The notes under the pieces: generated by a model
What the model was told of the DNA's origin: nothing
Database searches by the model: none
Seen by the model: the letters and a program-made list of their open reading frames with translations, nothing else
Source: CAZNPH01 sp964574985
GTDB lineage: Bacteria > Bacteroidota > Bacteroidia > Bacteroidales > SM23-62
DNA length: 64,000 bases
NCBI GenBank assembly: GCA_964574985.1
Contig: CAZNPH010000013.1
Span: 1 to 64,000 of the forward strand
Direction of reading: 5' to 3'
Part shown: one piece after another, positions 26,295 to 34,760 of the stretch
Numbering within the stretch: position 1 is the first letter of the stretch
How the letters are laid out: every line of letters begins with the position of its first letter
Position numbers and translations under genes: made by a program

Positions 26295-26579
26295 TTAATC
26301 TATGGTGGCCTGCAACCCTTTTTCAATCAACTGGTGACGCATGGGATTCAGTAATTCCACGACACCCTTTCTTACATCACATTTCCCTTTATAATGGGTA
26401 ATAAAAGCACATTGTTCCGCCTGCTCATGGTCATGGTCACATACGTCCATCAAGCTTTCGATCACAAAATCAAAAGAATTTACTTCATCGTTGTGCAAGA
26501 TCAGAAAATGCTCCCGGTTTTGTCCGGCGTCCTCAAAGGCGTCAAAATACGGACTTTCTTTCTGTTTTTCTTTTCCCAT
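26295..26579 (-). CDS. clpS: ATP-dependent Clp protease adaptor ClpS
   Basis: A 94-residue N-end-rule adaptor that delivers substrates with destabilising N-termini to ClpA/ClpC-ClpP in the cytoplasm. The ligand-binding motif is FLILHNDEVNSFDFVIESLM, followed by DHDHEQAEQCAFITHYKGKC and RKGVVELLNPMRHQLIEKGL. The N-terminal 20 residues form the flexible arm that engages the unfoldase. It lies 11 bp from the NfeD-like gene and may be transcribed with it. Identification is firm. Confidence 0.95.
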   Translation of the reverse strand: MGKEKQKESPYFDAFEDAGQNREHFLILHNDEVNSFDFVIESLMDVCDHDHEQAEQCAFITHYKGKCDVRKGVVELLNPMRHQLIEKGLQATID

Positions 26580-26648
26580 AATATCAACAGAACAATTGTT
26601 TTGGGGACTATAAATATAAGCAGAAAAACGATAAAATCCATTGCCTGT

Positions 26649-28100
26649 TTATTCGGATTTCCTCACCGCATCAACAGACATTTTTTTCCCGTTCAGATAG
26701 GCGACAAGAAAGGCGTCTTCAAACCCTCTTTTTCTAACCAGGTTCAGGGCCCTGGATGCTTCTTCGTAGCTATGGAATTTTCCGACAAAATACCGGGTGA
26801 TCTTCTGTCCTTTGATCCTTTCAACGGACACAGGCCTGAGGCCTTTGAAAAATCCGGGATCCGGTTCCTTGCTGAGAACAGCGACCTGTATCCTGTAAAA
26901 GACCCCGTCAGGAATGATTTGCTCATATTTGATTTCATCACCGGCGTTATCCGAAGGGAGGATCTCAAACTCCTGCTTCCCGGAAAAGGGTTCCGATGGT
27001 TTGCCGGTTCCTGACTCCTCCTTTCCGGTCTCCCTTTTTTTACGGTTTTTGCCCACATCGCTTCTGAAACGGTATACCTTGATGCCGTTGACCACTGTGT
27101 CCAGCACGATCTTTTTCTTTTCAGGCGTACTGAAAACACCGGTCTTCTCCATTTTCCGGGCCTGCATATATTTTTCATCGGCCATCTCCTGTATTCTTCC
27201 TGATTCCTGCTCAAGCGCGGCAATCTCTTTCTGAAGCCTGTACTTCTCTTTTCCCGCTTCCATTTCCATCACCTGCAATCTCTTGTCCCTTGCAGCCCGG
27301 TAAAGGGAATCTGCCTGTAACTGCAGACCCAGTGCCTGTTTCAGCAGTCGGTTGTATTCTTCCGGTGGTTCGGTTTCCGGTGGTTCGGTTTCCGGTGGTT
27401 CGGTTTCCGGTGGTTCGGTTTCCGGTGGCCTGGTTTCGGGTGGCCTGGTTTCGGGTGGTTCGGTTTCGGGTGGTTCAATTTCCGGTGGTTCGGTTTCCGG
27501 TGGCCTGGTTTCGGGTGGCCTGGTCTCGGGTGGTTCGGTTTCGGGTGGTTCAATTTCCGGTGGTTCGGTTTCCGGTGGCCTGGTTTCGGGTGGCCTGGTC
27601 TCGGGTGATACCCTGGCTGTTCTTTCAGGTATTTCACCCTTTTCCGCCATCCTGATCAGGGTTTCTGCGTCATCATGTTTTCGGTCCTTTTTGCTCTGTT
27701 TTTCAAGATAATACCTGAACCATTTTTCAGCTTCTTTCGAACGTCCGTTGATCAGGTAGGCCTTCCCCAGATAATAATATGCCCCGGCCGGCACGTATCC
27801 GGCTGATGCATGCTGCAGGCAATCCAAAGCCCCGGGCAGATCCCGGCCCAGCTCCACCAGGCTTGCCCCTTTGTAATAATTATACAGGGGATCCCTGGGA
27901 TATTTTTCAAGAAGGTGATCGGACTTCCCGATGACTTCTTCATATTCGCCCCGGCTGAACAATTCCGCCAGCTCATCTTTATTCGTTTGTGCCCCCGAAT
28001 TTCCGGCAAAGCAGGAAAAGACGACCATGCACAGGGTGAGGATCCTGAACCGGGGAACGGACTTCATACAAAAAGGCTGATTTTTTTTCATATCATACAT
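26649..28100 (-). CDS. TPR and SPOR-like protein with PPETE/PPETR tandem repeats
   Basis: A 483-residue exported protein. After a signal peptide ending SGAQ (about 37) come TPR-like repeats (40-155, e.g. VELGRDLPGALDCLQHASAG). Residues 165-249 are 17 pentads of PPE[T/I][R/E] arranged in three 25-residue super-repeats (order R,R,E,I/E,E). A coiled coil (about 255-320) follows. The C-terminal domain (about 395-475: GVFYRIQVAVLSKEPDP, YFVGKFHSYEEASRALNLVR) is SPOR-like, a fold that binds denuded peptidoglycan at sites of division or remodelling. The proline/glutamate stretch should be an extended spacer across the periplasm. ATG 28067 is an alternative start. Confidence 0.8.
   Translation of the reverse strand: MYDMKKNQPFCMKSVPRFRILTLCMVVFSCFAGNSGAQTNKDELAELFSRGEYEEVIGKSDHLLEKYPRDPLYNYYKGASLVELGRDLPGALDCLQHASAGYVPAGAYYYLGKAYLINGRSKEAEKWFRYYLEKQSKKDRKHDDAETLIRMAEKGEIPERTARVSPETRPPETRPPETEPPEIEPPETEPPETRPPETRPPETEPPEIEPPETEPPETRPPETRPPETEPPETEPPETEPPETEPPEEYNRLLKQALGLQLQADSLYRAARDKRLQVMEMEAGKEKYRLQKEIAALEQESGRIQEMADEKYMQARKMEKTGVFSTPEKKKIVLDTVVNGIKVYRFRSDVGKNRKKRETGKEESGTGKPSEPFSGKQEFEILPSDNAGDEIKYEQIIPDGVFYRIQVAVLSKEPDPGFFKGLRPVSVERIKGQKITRYFVGKFHSYEEASRALNLVRKRGFEDAFLVAYLNGKKMSVDAVRKSE
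27354..27608 (-). repeat. 15-bp tandem repeat coding PPETE/PPETR, with 75-bp higher-order period
   Basis: Seventeen copies of a 15-bp unit (each TCCGGTGGTTCGGTT-like on the plus strand) code five residues each. Five units make a 75-bp super-unit that occurs three times with small changes. It sits in frame inside the SPOR protein gene and is prone to copy-number change. Confidence 0.9.
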
Positions 28101-28266
28101 TAAATCATGGTTAACTTACTGCCATCACCCAACAGGGAAAAGCCCTGCAGGCGATTGTTAAAAAAAGACTTAACAAGGATGAAAATTAATCATTCAATCT
28201 TTTTAATTTTACAATAAATACAAAAATTATCAACAATGGCCGAATGAATAAATCAATCCAACCGAT

Positions 28267-29313
28267 ATGAACGAAGAAAGTGAAAAGAAAGATACCGGGA
28301 AAGGCGAAAATAAACTAAACCAGGAAAAACTGAAAGCACTCAAGCTGACCCTCGATAAGATCGAAAAAGGATACGGGAAAGGGACCATCATGAAGATGGG
28401 AGACAGCGCGATCATAGATGTCCCGGTCATTCCTTCGGGTTCAATTGCCCTCGACCACGCCCTGGGAGTTGGCGGTTATCCCAGGGGCAGGGTCATTGAG
28501 ATATACGGACCCGAAGCTTCCGGAAAAACGACACTGGCCATACATGCCGTTGCCGAAGCACAAAAACTGGGCGGACTAGCGGCCATCATCGATGCCGAGC
28601 ATGCCTTTGACCGATTCTACGCGGCCAAACTCGGCGTGGATGTGGAAAACCTGTATATTTCACAGCCCGACAACGGGGAACAGGCCCTGGAAATCACCGA
28701 TCATCTGATCCGGTCGGGGGCCATCGACATCATTGTCATTGATTCGGTTGCCGCACTGACCCCCAGGTCAGAGATCGAAGGCGAAATGGGGGATTCCAAA
28801 ATGGGACTCCAGGCCCGGCTGATGTCCCAGGCATTGAGAAAACTCACCGCCAACATCAACAAAACCAACACCTGCTGCGTCTTCATCAACCAGCTGAGGG
28901 AAAAGATCGGTGTCCTGTTCGGCAATCCGGAAACAACCACCGGCGGCAATGCGCTGAAATTTTATTCATCGGTCAGGGTAGACATCCGCAGGATCGGCCA
29001 GATCAAGGAAGGCGAAGAGGTCCTCGGAAGCAGGACCCGCGTCAAGGTGATCAAGAACAAACTGGCCCCGCCTTTCAAGAAGGCCGAATTTGATATTACG
29101 TACGGTAAAGGGATTTCCAAATCAGGGGAACTGATCGATCTGGCGGTAGATTATGACATCATAGGGAAAAGCGGTTCCTGGTTCAGCTACGGCGACACAA
29201 AGCTGGGACAGGGACGCGATGCCGTAAAATCCCTTATGGAGGACAATCCTGAACTGTCCGGGGAGATCGAAAAGAAGATCAGGAAGGCAATGTCCGAAAA
29301 GCAGCCCCAATGA
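28267..29313 (+). CDS. recA: Recombinase RecA
   Basis: A 348-residue DNA-dependent ATPase that forms filaments on single-stranded DNA for recombination and SOS induction. Walker A is GPEASGKTTLAIH (81-88 core), Walker B is IDIIVIDSVAALTP, and the loop-2 region INQLREKIGVLFGNPETTTG is intact. The N-terminal polymerisation helix is LKALKLTLDKIEKGYGKGT. The gene's TGA overlaps the ATG of the following S9 peptidase (29310-29313), so the two are translationally coupled. An AT-rich 165-bp region upstream holds the promoter, but no clear -7 box or SOS operator was found. Confidence 0.97.
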   Translation: MNEESEKKDTGKGENKLNQEKLKALKLTLDKIEKGYGKGTIMKMGDSAIIDVPVIPSGSIALDHALGVGGYPRGRVIEIYGPEASGKTTLAIHAVAEAQKLGGLAAIIDAEHAFDRFYAAKLGVDVENLYISQPDNGEQALEITDHLIRSGAIDIIVIDSVAALTPRSEIEGEMGDSKMGLQARLMSQALRKLTANINKTNTCCVFINQLREKIGVLFGNPETTTGGNALKFYSSVRVDIRRIGQIKEGEEVLGSRTRVKVIKNKLAPPFKKAEFDITYGKGISKSGELIDLAVDYDIIGKSGSWFSYGDTKLGQGRDAVKSLMEDNPELSGEIEKKIRKAMSEKQPQ

Positions 29314-31403
29314 TCAACCTCAGGTCCATCCTGCTGACCGTTTTGTTATGCCTTGTGCCATTCTCCTGCCGGCAGAAGGAAGATTTCCGGCAACATACCA
29401 TACCGGAGGCATGTGAACTGACCGCGGAAGAAATAGAAAAAGGCCTGCTGACCCCTGAAATATTATGGAAATTCGGACGCCTTGGAGACTTTTCGGTGTC
29501 TCCCGACAAGCGATCCGTTGCTTATTCCCTGACCTGGTACGATTACAAAAACAACGGAAAATCCACTGCCATTTACCGGCTGGACCTTCCCGGCGGGAAA
29601 AGCATCCGCCTGACCGGTACAGATGACCTTTGCTTCCACCCGAGGTGGCTTCCCTCCGGAAAAAAGATCGGTTTCCTTTCAGATCGGTCGGGTTCTGTCC
29701 AGTTATGGGAAATGGAACCCGACGGATCCGGGCAGGCACCGGTTTCAAATATAGAAGGAGGAATCAACAGTTTTGAATATTCTCCCACCGGGGGCCATCT
29801 CTATTATACAAAAGATGTCAGGATCGATGCCGCTCCGGAGGAGATCTACCCGGACCTGCCCCATGCCAATGCAAGGATCATTGACGACCTGATGTACAGG
29901 CACTGGGATTCATGGCACGATTATGCCTGCAGCCACATTTTCATTTCGGACTATTCGGAAGGTATCCTGGGGGAAGGCCGGGATATTATGGAAGAAGAAC
30001 CCTGGGATGCCCCCATGTCACCGTTTTTCGACCATGACGAGATCAGCTGGAGCCCCGATGGCAGTTTCATTGCCTATACATGCAAGAAAATGAAAGGGAT
30101 CGAATACGCCCTGAGCACCAATTCGGACATCTTCCTGTATTCGGTTGAATCCGGAACAACCGGGAATATTTCCAGAGGGATGCCGGGCTATGACAGGTAT
30201 CCTTCCTTTTCCCCGGGAGGCGAAATGATTGCCTGGCAAAGCATGGAAACGCCCGGATATGAAGCCGACAAAGACCGGCTTCTGGTCATGGACCTGCAGA
30301 CCAGGGAAATACGGGACCTTACGGAAGATTTCGACCGGAATGCTGATCATATCACCTGGTCGGATAACAACCGGGATATTTATTTTATCAGCGGCATCCG
30401 GGCAACCTATCAGGTCTGCAAGGTAAACGCCGCATCCGGTGAGATCACCGGGATCACCAAAGGACGTCACGATTATATGGATATATCCCTGTTGAATGAC
30501 AGGATCCTGGGGAAAAAAATGTCCATGTCCATGGCGCCCGAACTGTTCGCCATCAATCCCCATACCGGCTGGGAGGAGCAACTCACTTTCATCAACCGCC
30601 ATATCTATGACCACGTTGAATTCGGACAGGTGGAAGAACGGTGGATCAAAACAACCGATAACAAGGAAATGCTTGTATGGGTGATCTACCCCCCGGGATT
30701 TGATCCTTCAATGGAATATCCGGCCCTGCTCTATTGCCAGGGTGGTCCGCAAAGTGCAGTCAGTCAGTTCTTTTCCTTTCGCTGGAACTTCCAGATGATG
30801 GCAGCCGACAACTACATCGTGGTTGCGCCCAACAGAAGAGGTCTTCCTACCTTCGGACAGGAATGGAACGAACAGATATCAGGGGATTACGGCGGGCAGA
30901 ACATGAAAGATTATCTGAGCGCCATCGATACCATGAAAACGGAGCTTTTTGTGGATGAAAACCGGCTGGGTGCCGTGGGGGCCAGCTACGGAGGATATTC
31001 GGTATTCTGGCTTGCAGGCCATCATGAGGAAAGGTTCAGCGCCTTTATTTCACATTGCGGCATATATAATCTGGAAAGCATGTATGGTGCGACCGAAGAA
31101 ATGTTCTTTGTAAATTATGATCTCGGGGGTCCCTACTGGGAATCACCGCGTCCGGCCAGTTATGATTTCTCACCGCACCTGTATGTGCAGGAATGGGATA
31201 CTCCCATCCTGATCATCACCGGTGCCAGGGATTTCAGGGTCACCTATACCCAGAGTCTGGAAGCATTCAATGCTGCCCGACTGCGCGGAATAAACGCGAA
31301 ACTGCTTTTCTTTCCGGAGGAATCCCATTTTGTTCTTCAGCCGCAGAACGGCATCCTCTGGCACAGGGAATTCTTCAAGTGGCTGGATCAATGGCTTAAA
31401 TAA
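29310..31403 (+). CDS. S9-family prolyl-oligopeptidase-like lipoprotein peptidase
   Basis: A 697-residue exported peptidase with lipobox VPFSC (Cys20). Residues about 45-420 form a WD40/DPP-IV-like beta-propeller (HPRWLPSGKKIGFLSDRSG, ISWSPDGSFIAYTCKK), which limits access to short peptides. The C-terminal alpha/beta-hydrolase domain holds Ser559 in GASYGGYS, Asp641 in GARDFRV and His673 in EESHFV, the full catalytic triad in the right order. Bacteroidota enzymes of this kind digest peptides in the periplasm. The ATGA overlap with recA is typical of coupling but gives no functional link. Confidence 0.93.
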   Translation: MINLRSILLTVLLCLVPFSCRQKEDFRQHTIPEACELTAEEIEKGLLTPEILWKFGRLGDFSVSPDKRSVAYSLTWYDYKNNGKSTAIYRLDLPGGKSIRLTGTDDLCFHPRWLPSGKKIGFLSDRSGSVQLWEMEPDGSGQAPVSNIEGGINSFEYSPTGGHLYYTKDVRIDAAPEEIYPDLPHANARIIDDLMYRHWDSWHDYACSHIFISDYSEGILGEGRDIMEEEPWDAPMSPFFDHDEISWSPDGSFIAYTCKKMKGIEYALSTNSDIFLYSVESGTTGNISRGMPGYDRYPSFSPGGEMIAWQSMETPGYEADKDRLLVMDLQTREIRDLTEDFDRNADHITWSDNNRDIYFISGIRATYQVCKVNAASGEITGITKGRHDYMDISLLNDRILGKKMSMSMAPELFAINPHTGWEEQLTFINRHIYDHVEFGQVEERWIKTTDNKEMLVWVIYPPGFDPSMEYPALLYCQGGPQSAVSQFFSFRWNFQMMAADNYIVVAPNRRGLPTFGQEWNEQISGDYGGQNMKDYLSAIDTMKTELFVDENRLGAVGASYGGYSVFWLAGHHEERFSAFISHCGIYNLESMYGATEEMFFVNYDLGGPYWESPRPASYDFSPHLYVQEWDTPILIITGARDFRVTYTQSLEAFNAARLRGINAKLLFFPEESHFVLQPQNGILWHREFFKWLDQWLK

Positions 31404-31417
31404 ATCCATGTTGAATC

Positions 31418-31840
31418 ATGTCCGGATTCTTTCAGATCTTAATGCACATCATTTTCATTGCCAGTTTCCTGTTCATTTACATCCTGGCCGTCATCATTCT
31501 GAAACCCTTCAGACTTCACCGGAAAAGGCCAATCTCCACTTTTTTTCTCAAATCCTCCTACCTGCTGTACCTGATCTTTTTCCTGGTATTCACCTATCTG
31601 GCCCTGTATTTTTCGGAAAATCAAGCGGTCCGGGAAAATTCCGTTGAAAATCAGACCCCGGTGATCTATTATGTCCTGGTCCTCACCGCCTTTTTTATTC
31701 CCAACATCGGCATCATGATCCGGAGGAAATTCAAAAAAACCAGAAAACAATACAACTACATTGCCGGTTCGGTGAACATCCTGATCATCCTTTCCATAAT
31801 CCACATGATCACCGCCATTGACGCGATCCTTGGTTTTTAG
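31418..31840 (+). CDS. Hypothetical four-helix membrane protein
   Basis: A 140-residue protein that I do not recognise. Four hydrophobic stretches are visible (about 4-26, 45-64, 80-98 and 117-138), separated by basic loops (PFRLHRKRPIS and RRKFKKTRKQYN), giving both termini on the same side. No catalytic motif is seen. It follows the S9 peptidase by 14 bp and may share its transcript. Its last 4 bp overlap the convergent miaA gene. Confidence 0.7.
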   Translation: MSGFFQILMHIIFIASFLFIYILAVIILKPFRLHRKRPISTFFLKSSYLLYLIFFLVFTYLALYFSENQAVRENSVENQTPVIYYVLVLTAFFIPNIGIMIRRKFKKTRKQYNYIAGSVNILIILSIIHMITAIDAILGF

Positions 31841-32790
31841 GATTTATCGTGCTTAATTGCCAGCAACCGGAGGGCCCGGTCAATTTTTTCTTCCATGGGT
31901 GCATGTCCGTCCAGCCAGTGGATGATCAGCCCTTTTCTCTCCATTCTTCTGAACCAGGTCATCTGGCGTTTTGCAAAACGGTGTATGGCCGTGTTCAGCT
32001 CCCGGAACATTTCTTCATAGGTCATTCTTTCTTTCAGGTAGCGCGTAATGTAACGGTATTCCAGACCGTAATATTCAAGCTTTTCAGGAGAAATGCCCCT
32101 GGACAGCAGCATTTCCACTTCCTTGATCATTCCCTGTTTCAATCTTTTCTTCAACCGTTCGGTGATGCGCTTTCTTTGCGTCTCGCGATCAAACTTTATG
32201 CCCAGGGTCAGGTTTCGGATTCCCGGATTGGGTGAATCGTCCCGGGGATGTGCGGCATAATACCTGGCGATCTCGATCGCCCGGATGATCCGCTTACGGC
32301 TGGAGGTGTCACTCCGGTTATGCAGGGCTTTCATGGACCGCAGCATCCGAATCAGCTCATCCATATCCTTATCCTTCAGTTCCTCCCTGAACTCCCGGTC
32401 AACCGGCACCCGGATCAGTCTGTAATCACTGAGCACCGCTTCGATGTATAATCCGCTCCCTCCGCATAAAACAGTCAGCTTTCCCCGTTCCCTGATCCAT
32501 CTGTGAACCCGGTAGAAATCCTTCTGGTACTCATACACATTGTATTCGCTTCCGGGATCCGCGATGTCGATCAGATGTACGGGGATCCTCTTTTTTCCGA
32601 CGTAATAATCCCTGTAATCCTTTCCGGTTCCCAAATCCATATCGCGGTATACCTGCCTTGAATCTGCATTGACTATCTCGGCCCCTGTCCGGCCGGCAAG
32701 ATGAGCTGCAAAAGAGGTCTTGGAACTTGCGGTCGGACCCAAAACGGTAACCATATGGTATGCAATATCCGGTTTATACCGTCCGTTCAT
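31837..32790 (-). CDS. miaA: tRNA dimethylallyltransferase MiaA
   Basis: A 317-residue enzyme that adds a dimethylallyl group to A37 of tRNAs reading UNN codons. DSRQVYRDMDLGTGKDYRDY, VHLIDIADPGSEYNVYEYQK and LCGGSGLYIEAVL are family motifs, and YRYITRYLKERMTYEEMF with FAKRQMTWFRR is the tRNA-binding C-terminal part. The P-loop reads GPTASSKTS (18-26): Ser23 replaces the conserved second glycine of GPTASGKT. The usual GGC is TCC here, two base changes. All other motifs are intact, so the gene is otherwise normal. Its 3' end overlaps the membrane-protein gene by 4 bp. Confidence 0.93.
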   Translation of the reverse strand: MNGRYKPDIAYHMVTVLGPTASSKTSFAAHLAGRTGAEIVNADSRQVYRDMDLGTGKDYRDYYVGKKRIPVHLIDIADPGSEYNVYEYQKDFYRVHRWIRERGKLTVLCGGSGLYIEAVLSDYRLIRVPVDREFREELKDKDMDELIRMLRSMKALHNRSDTSSRKRIIRAIEIARYYAAHPRDDSPNPGIRNLTLGIKFDRETQRKRITERLKKRLKQGMIKEVEMLLSRGISPEKLEYYGLEYRYITRYLKERMTYEEMFRELNTAIHRFAKRQMTWFRRMERKGLIIHWLDGHAPMEEKIDRALRLLAIKHDKS

Positions 32791-32847
32791 ATCACCTGAA
32801 TGAATATCGTGGTTAATCCCAAGTTAACATTTTGTTCCTGGTTTTGC

Positions 32848-32855
32848 TATATTTG
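32848..32855 (+). promoter_or_regulatory. Bacteroidota -7 box (TATATTTG) for smpB
   Basis: TATATTTG fits the TAnnTTTG consensus and lies 26 bp before ATG 32882. It overlaps an in-frame GTG at 32855, which argues against that GTG being the translation start. The -33 element is weak or unclear. Confidence 0.5.
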
Positions 32856-32881
32856 TGGCCGGGAAAAGCAATTATCTCACC

Positions 32882-33343
32882 ATGTTTATGTCCGCCAGCA
32901 AGATCAACATAAAGAATAAAAAGGCATTCCATGATTATGAGGTCCTGGATACCTATACTGCTGGGATGGTGCTAACCGGGACAGAGATCAAGTCCATCCG
33001 GAGGGGGAAGGCCGGATTACGGGATGCTTATTGCTTTTTCAGGGATGGTGAGCTCTGGGTCAAGGGATTAAGGATCTCCGCCTATGACCAGGGAAGCTAC
33101 AACAATCATGACCCCGGGCGGGAAAGAAAGCTTTTGCTGAACCGGCATGAGTTGAAGAGGCTGGAGAAGAAAATCACTGAAAAAGGTCTGACCATTATCG
33201 TTCTGCGGCTGTTCATCAGCAAAACCGGATATGCCAAGGTCGACATTGCCCTGGCCAGGGGAAAGGGCAAGGCGGACAAACGGGAAACCCTTAGAAGAAA
33301 GGATATGGAACGGCAGATGGACAGGGCCCTTAAGCAGTTCTGA
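32882..33343 (+). CDS. smpB: SsrA-binding protein SmpB
   Basis: A 153-residue partner of tmRNA in rescuing stalled ribosomes. KAFHDYEVLDTYTAGMVLTG, GTEIKSIRRGKAGLRDAYC and RERKLLLNRHELKRLE are the beta-barrel core that binds the tRNA-like domain. The Lys/Arg-rich tail (KGKADKRETLRRKDMERQMD) is the part that sits in the decoding centre. ATG 32882 and ATG 32888 are both possible starts, giving 153 or 151 residues. It converges on the next gene with a 1-bp gap. No ssrA gene is seen in the window. Confidence 0.96.
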   Translation: MFMSASKINIKNKKAFHDYEVLDTYTAGMVLTGTEIKSIRRGKAGLRDAYCFFRDGELWVKGLRISAYDQGSYNNHDPGRERKLLLNRHELKRLEKKITEKGLTIIVLRLFISKTGYAKVDIALARGKGKADKRETLRRKDMERQMDRALKQF

Positions 33344-33344
33344 A

Positions 33345-34712
33345 CTACTGTGCAAAAAAGAAATTGTTCAGCTGGTATATATCGTCTGCATTCAGTTTGG
33401 AATCATAATCAAAATATGCATCAATGGCATGCAGCAACTCTTCGAAAGAGATATAACCGTCCCCGTTCAGGTCCAGATGGGCGAATTTACCCGGTATGAA
33501 ATCCACCGATCTCCTGCTGTATTCCGGGGTTCTTTCTGAAGTGATCCGGACATAATCTTCCACATCTTCTCTTTTGACCGCCCGGGAAAAATCAAGCCGG
33601 GCCAGCAATTCTTCCTCATCCAGGCTTACCCCGTGCTCATCCACAAAAGCTCCGGGGGGTGTGTCTTTTTCCCTGTCCATGTAATCGGGCACAAGGTCAT
33701 TGTCCCCATCCAGGGGGCAGCCGGTGGTATCCACCCTGACCCCTTCCGGGGTTTCCGGACACATATCCGAAAAATCGAAAACACCGTCGCCATCCTCATC
33801 ATCGTATAGTGAATAGTCGAATTCATCCAATTCCGCATACAACTGCTCCACGATCTCTGTTTTCGGTTCGGAGAAAAGGTCCAGATGAAAGCTGATGCTG
33901 TTGAATGTATATATGTCGTTCCGGCCGTCAACCCCGGGGACAGAAGCTTCCGGACCGAGGTTGTCCAGCAGGTCGGTAAAGGTATACACCCATGCCACGG
34001 ACAGTTTCATGTACACACGTTCGGTGATATTCAGATTGAATCCAGCTTCCACTGGAAGGCAGAATGCATTTTGCTTATAATTTCCGAGTCCGTACAGGTC
34101 CAGTTCCCGGAGATCCGTTTCATAGGTATAATCCCTGTGCAGGATGGTGTTGGGAAGAGGGCCGGACTGATCCTCCGGCTTATCCCGGATGGTTCCGTCG
34201 GACCAGTAATGATAGGTTCTTCCCTGACCGTCTTCCAGGTCACCTTTGGAATTGAACTGGATGGTGCTTGCCCCGGCGGCAATGAAGGGCTGAAGAAAAG
34301 GCGTCCGCTGATATATATGTCCGAACCCGTATTCAAGGTTGATCCCGAAGCTGATCAGCCCGGTCTGAAAATTGAGGTTCCTGGCGGGAATGTCCCGGGA
34401 TCGTTCATTGCCCGTCATCTTGCCCGTATACAGGTTGAAATTGCCCTTAAACCTCCTTTTGTTATCAAAAAAAGTGGAAATATTAAGCTTGTATGCCATA
34501 TTCCCCATCAGTGGATTGATGTAATGGTTCCGCACATCCCCGTAAAAATTGAGTACACCGGTACCGAAACCGACAACCGGTTTGTATATGGGATTTTCCA
34601 CTTCCATTTCCTTCCGGAGCAGATCATCGTAATCCTCATCCTGCGCATACAAGCCGGAAAAACCTGTCACAAGGATCAGCAATATAAAAATAGGCCTTAC
34701 AAGGTCCGGCAT
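33345..34712 (-). CDS. Outer-membrane protein with thrombospondin-3-like and EF-hand repeats
   Basis: A 455-residue exported protein (signal peptide MPDLVRPIFILLILVTGFSG ending LYAQ). Residues about 40-290 are beta-strand-rich with aromatic alternation (VVGFGTGVLNFYGDVRNHY, LNLNITERVYMKLSVAWVY-like), typical of a Bacteroidota outer-membrane barrel. The periplasmic C-terminal part carries calcium-type repeats: YDDEDGDGVFDFSDMCPETP and PLDGDNDLVPDYMDRE (thrombospondin-3-like), then DLNGDGYISFEEL (EF-hand, near residue 415). It may be a structural or calcium-stabilised surface protein. An OmpA-like peptidoglycan-binding domain is not visible. Confidence 0.75.
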   Translation of the reverse strand: MPDLVRPIFILLILVTGFSGLYAQDEDYDDLLRKEMEVENPIYKPVVGFGTGVLNFYGDVRNHYINPLMGNMAYKLNISTFFDNKRRFKGNFNLYTGKMTGNERSRDIPARNLNFQTGLISFGINLEYGFGHIYQRTPFLQPFIAAGASTIQFNSKGDLEDGQGRTYHYWSDGTIRDKPEDQSGPLPNTILHRDYTYETDLRELDLYGLGNYKQNAFCLPVEAGFNLNITERVYMKLSVAWVYTFTDLLDNLGPEASVPGVDGRNDIYTFNSISFHLDLFSEPKTEIVEQLYAELDEFDYSLYDDEDGDGVFDFSDMCPETPEGVRVDTTGCPLDGDNDLVPDYMDREKDTPPGAFVDEHGVSLDEEELLARLDFSRAVKREDVEDYVRITSERTPEYSRRSVDFIPGKFAHLDLNGDGYISFEELLHAIDAYFDYDSKLNADDIYQLNNFFFAQ

Positions 34713-34760
34713 ATCAATAGATTGTTTGATCGGGCAAGATCAAATATAAAAAAAAAACAC

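Noticed and set aside
27354..27608. Tandem repeat as a CRISPR array
   Set aside because: The units are contiguous 15-bp repeats without spacers and are in frame with a protein.
27352..27711. Long open frame of Ser/Gly/Val repeats opposite the PPETE region
   Set aside because: It is the complement of the tandem repeat and has no independent coding evidence.
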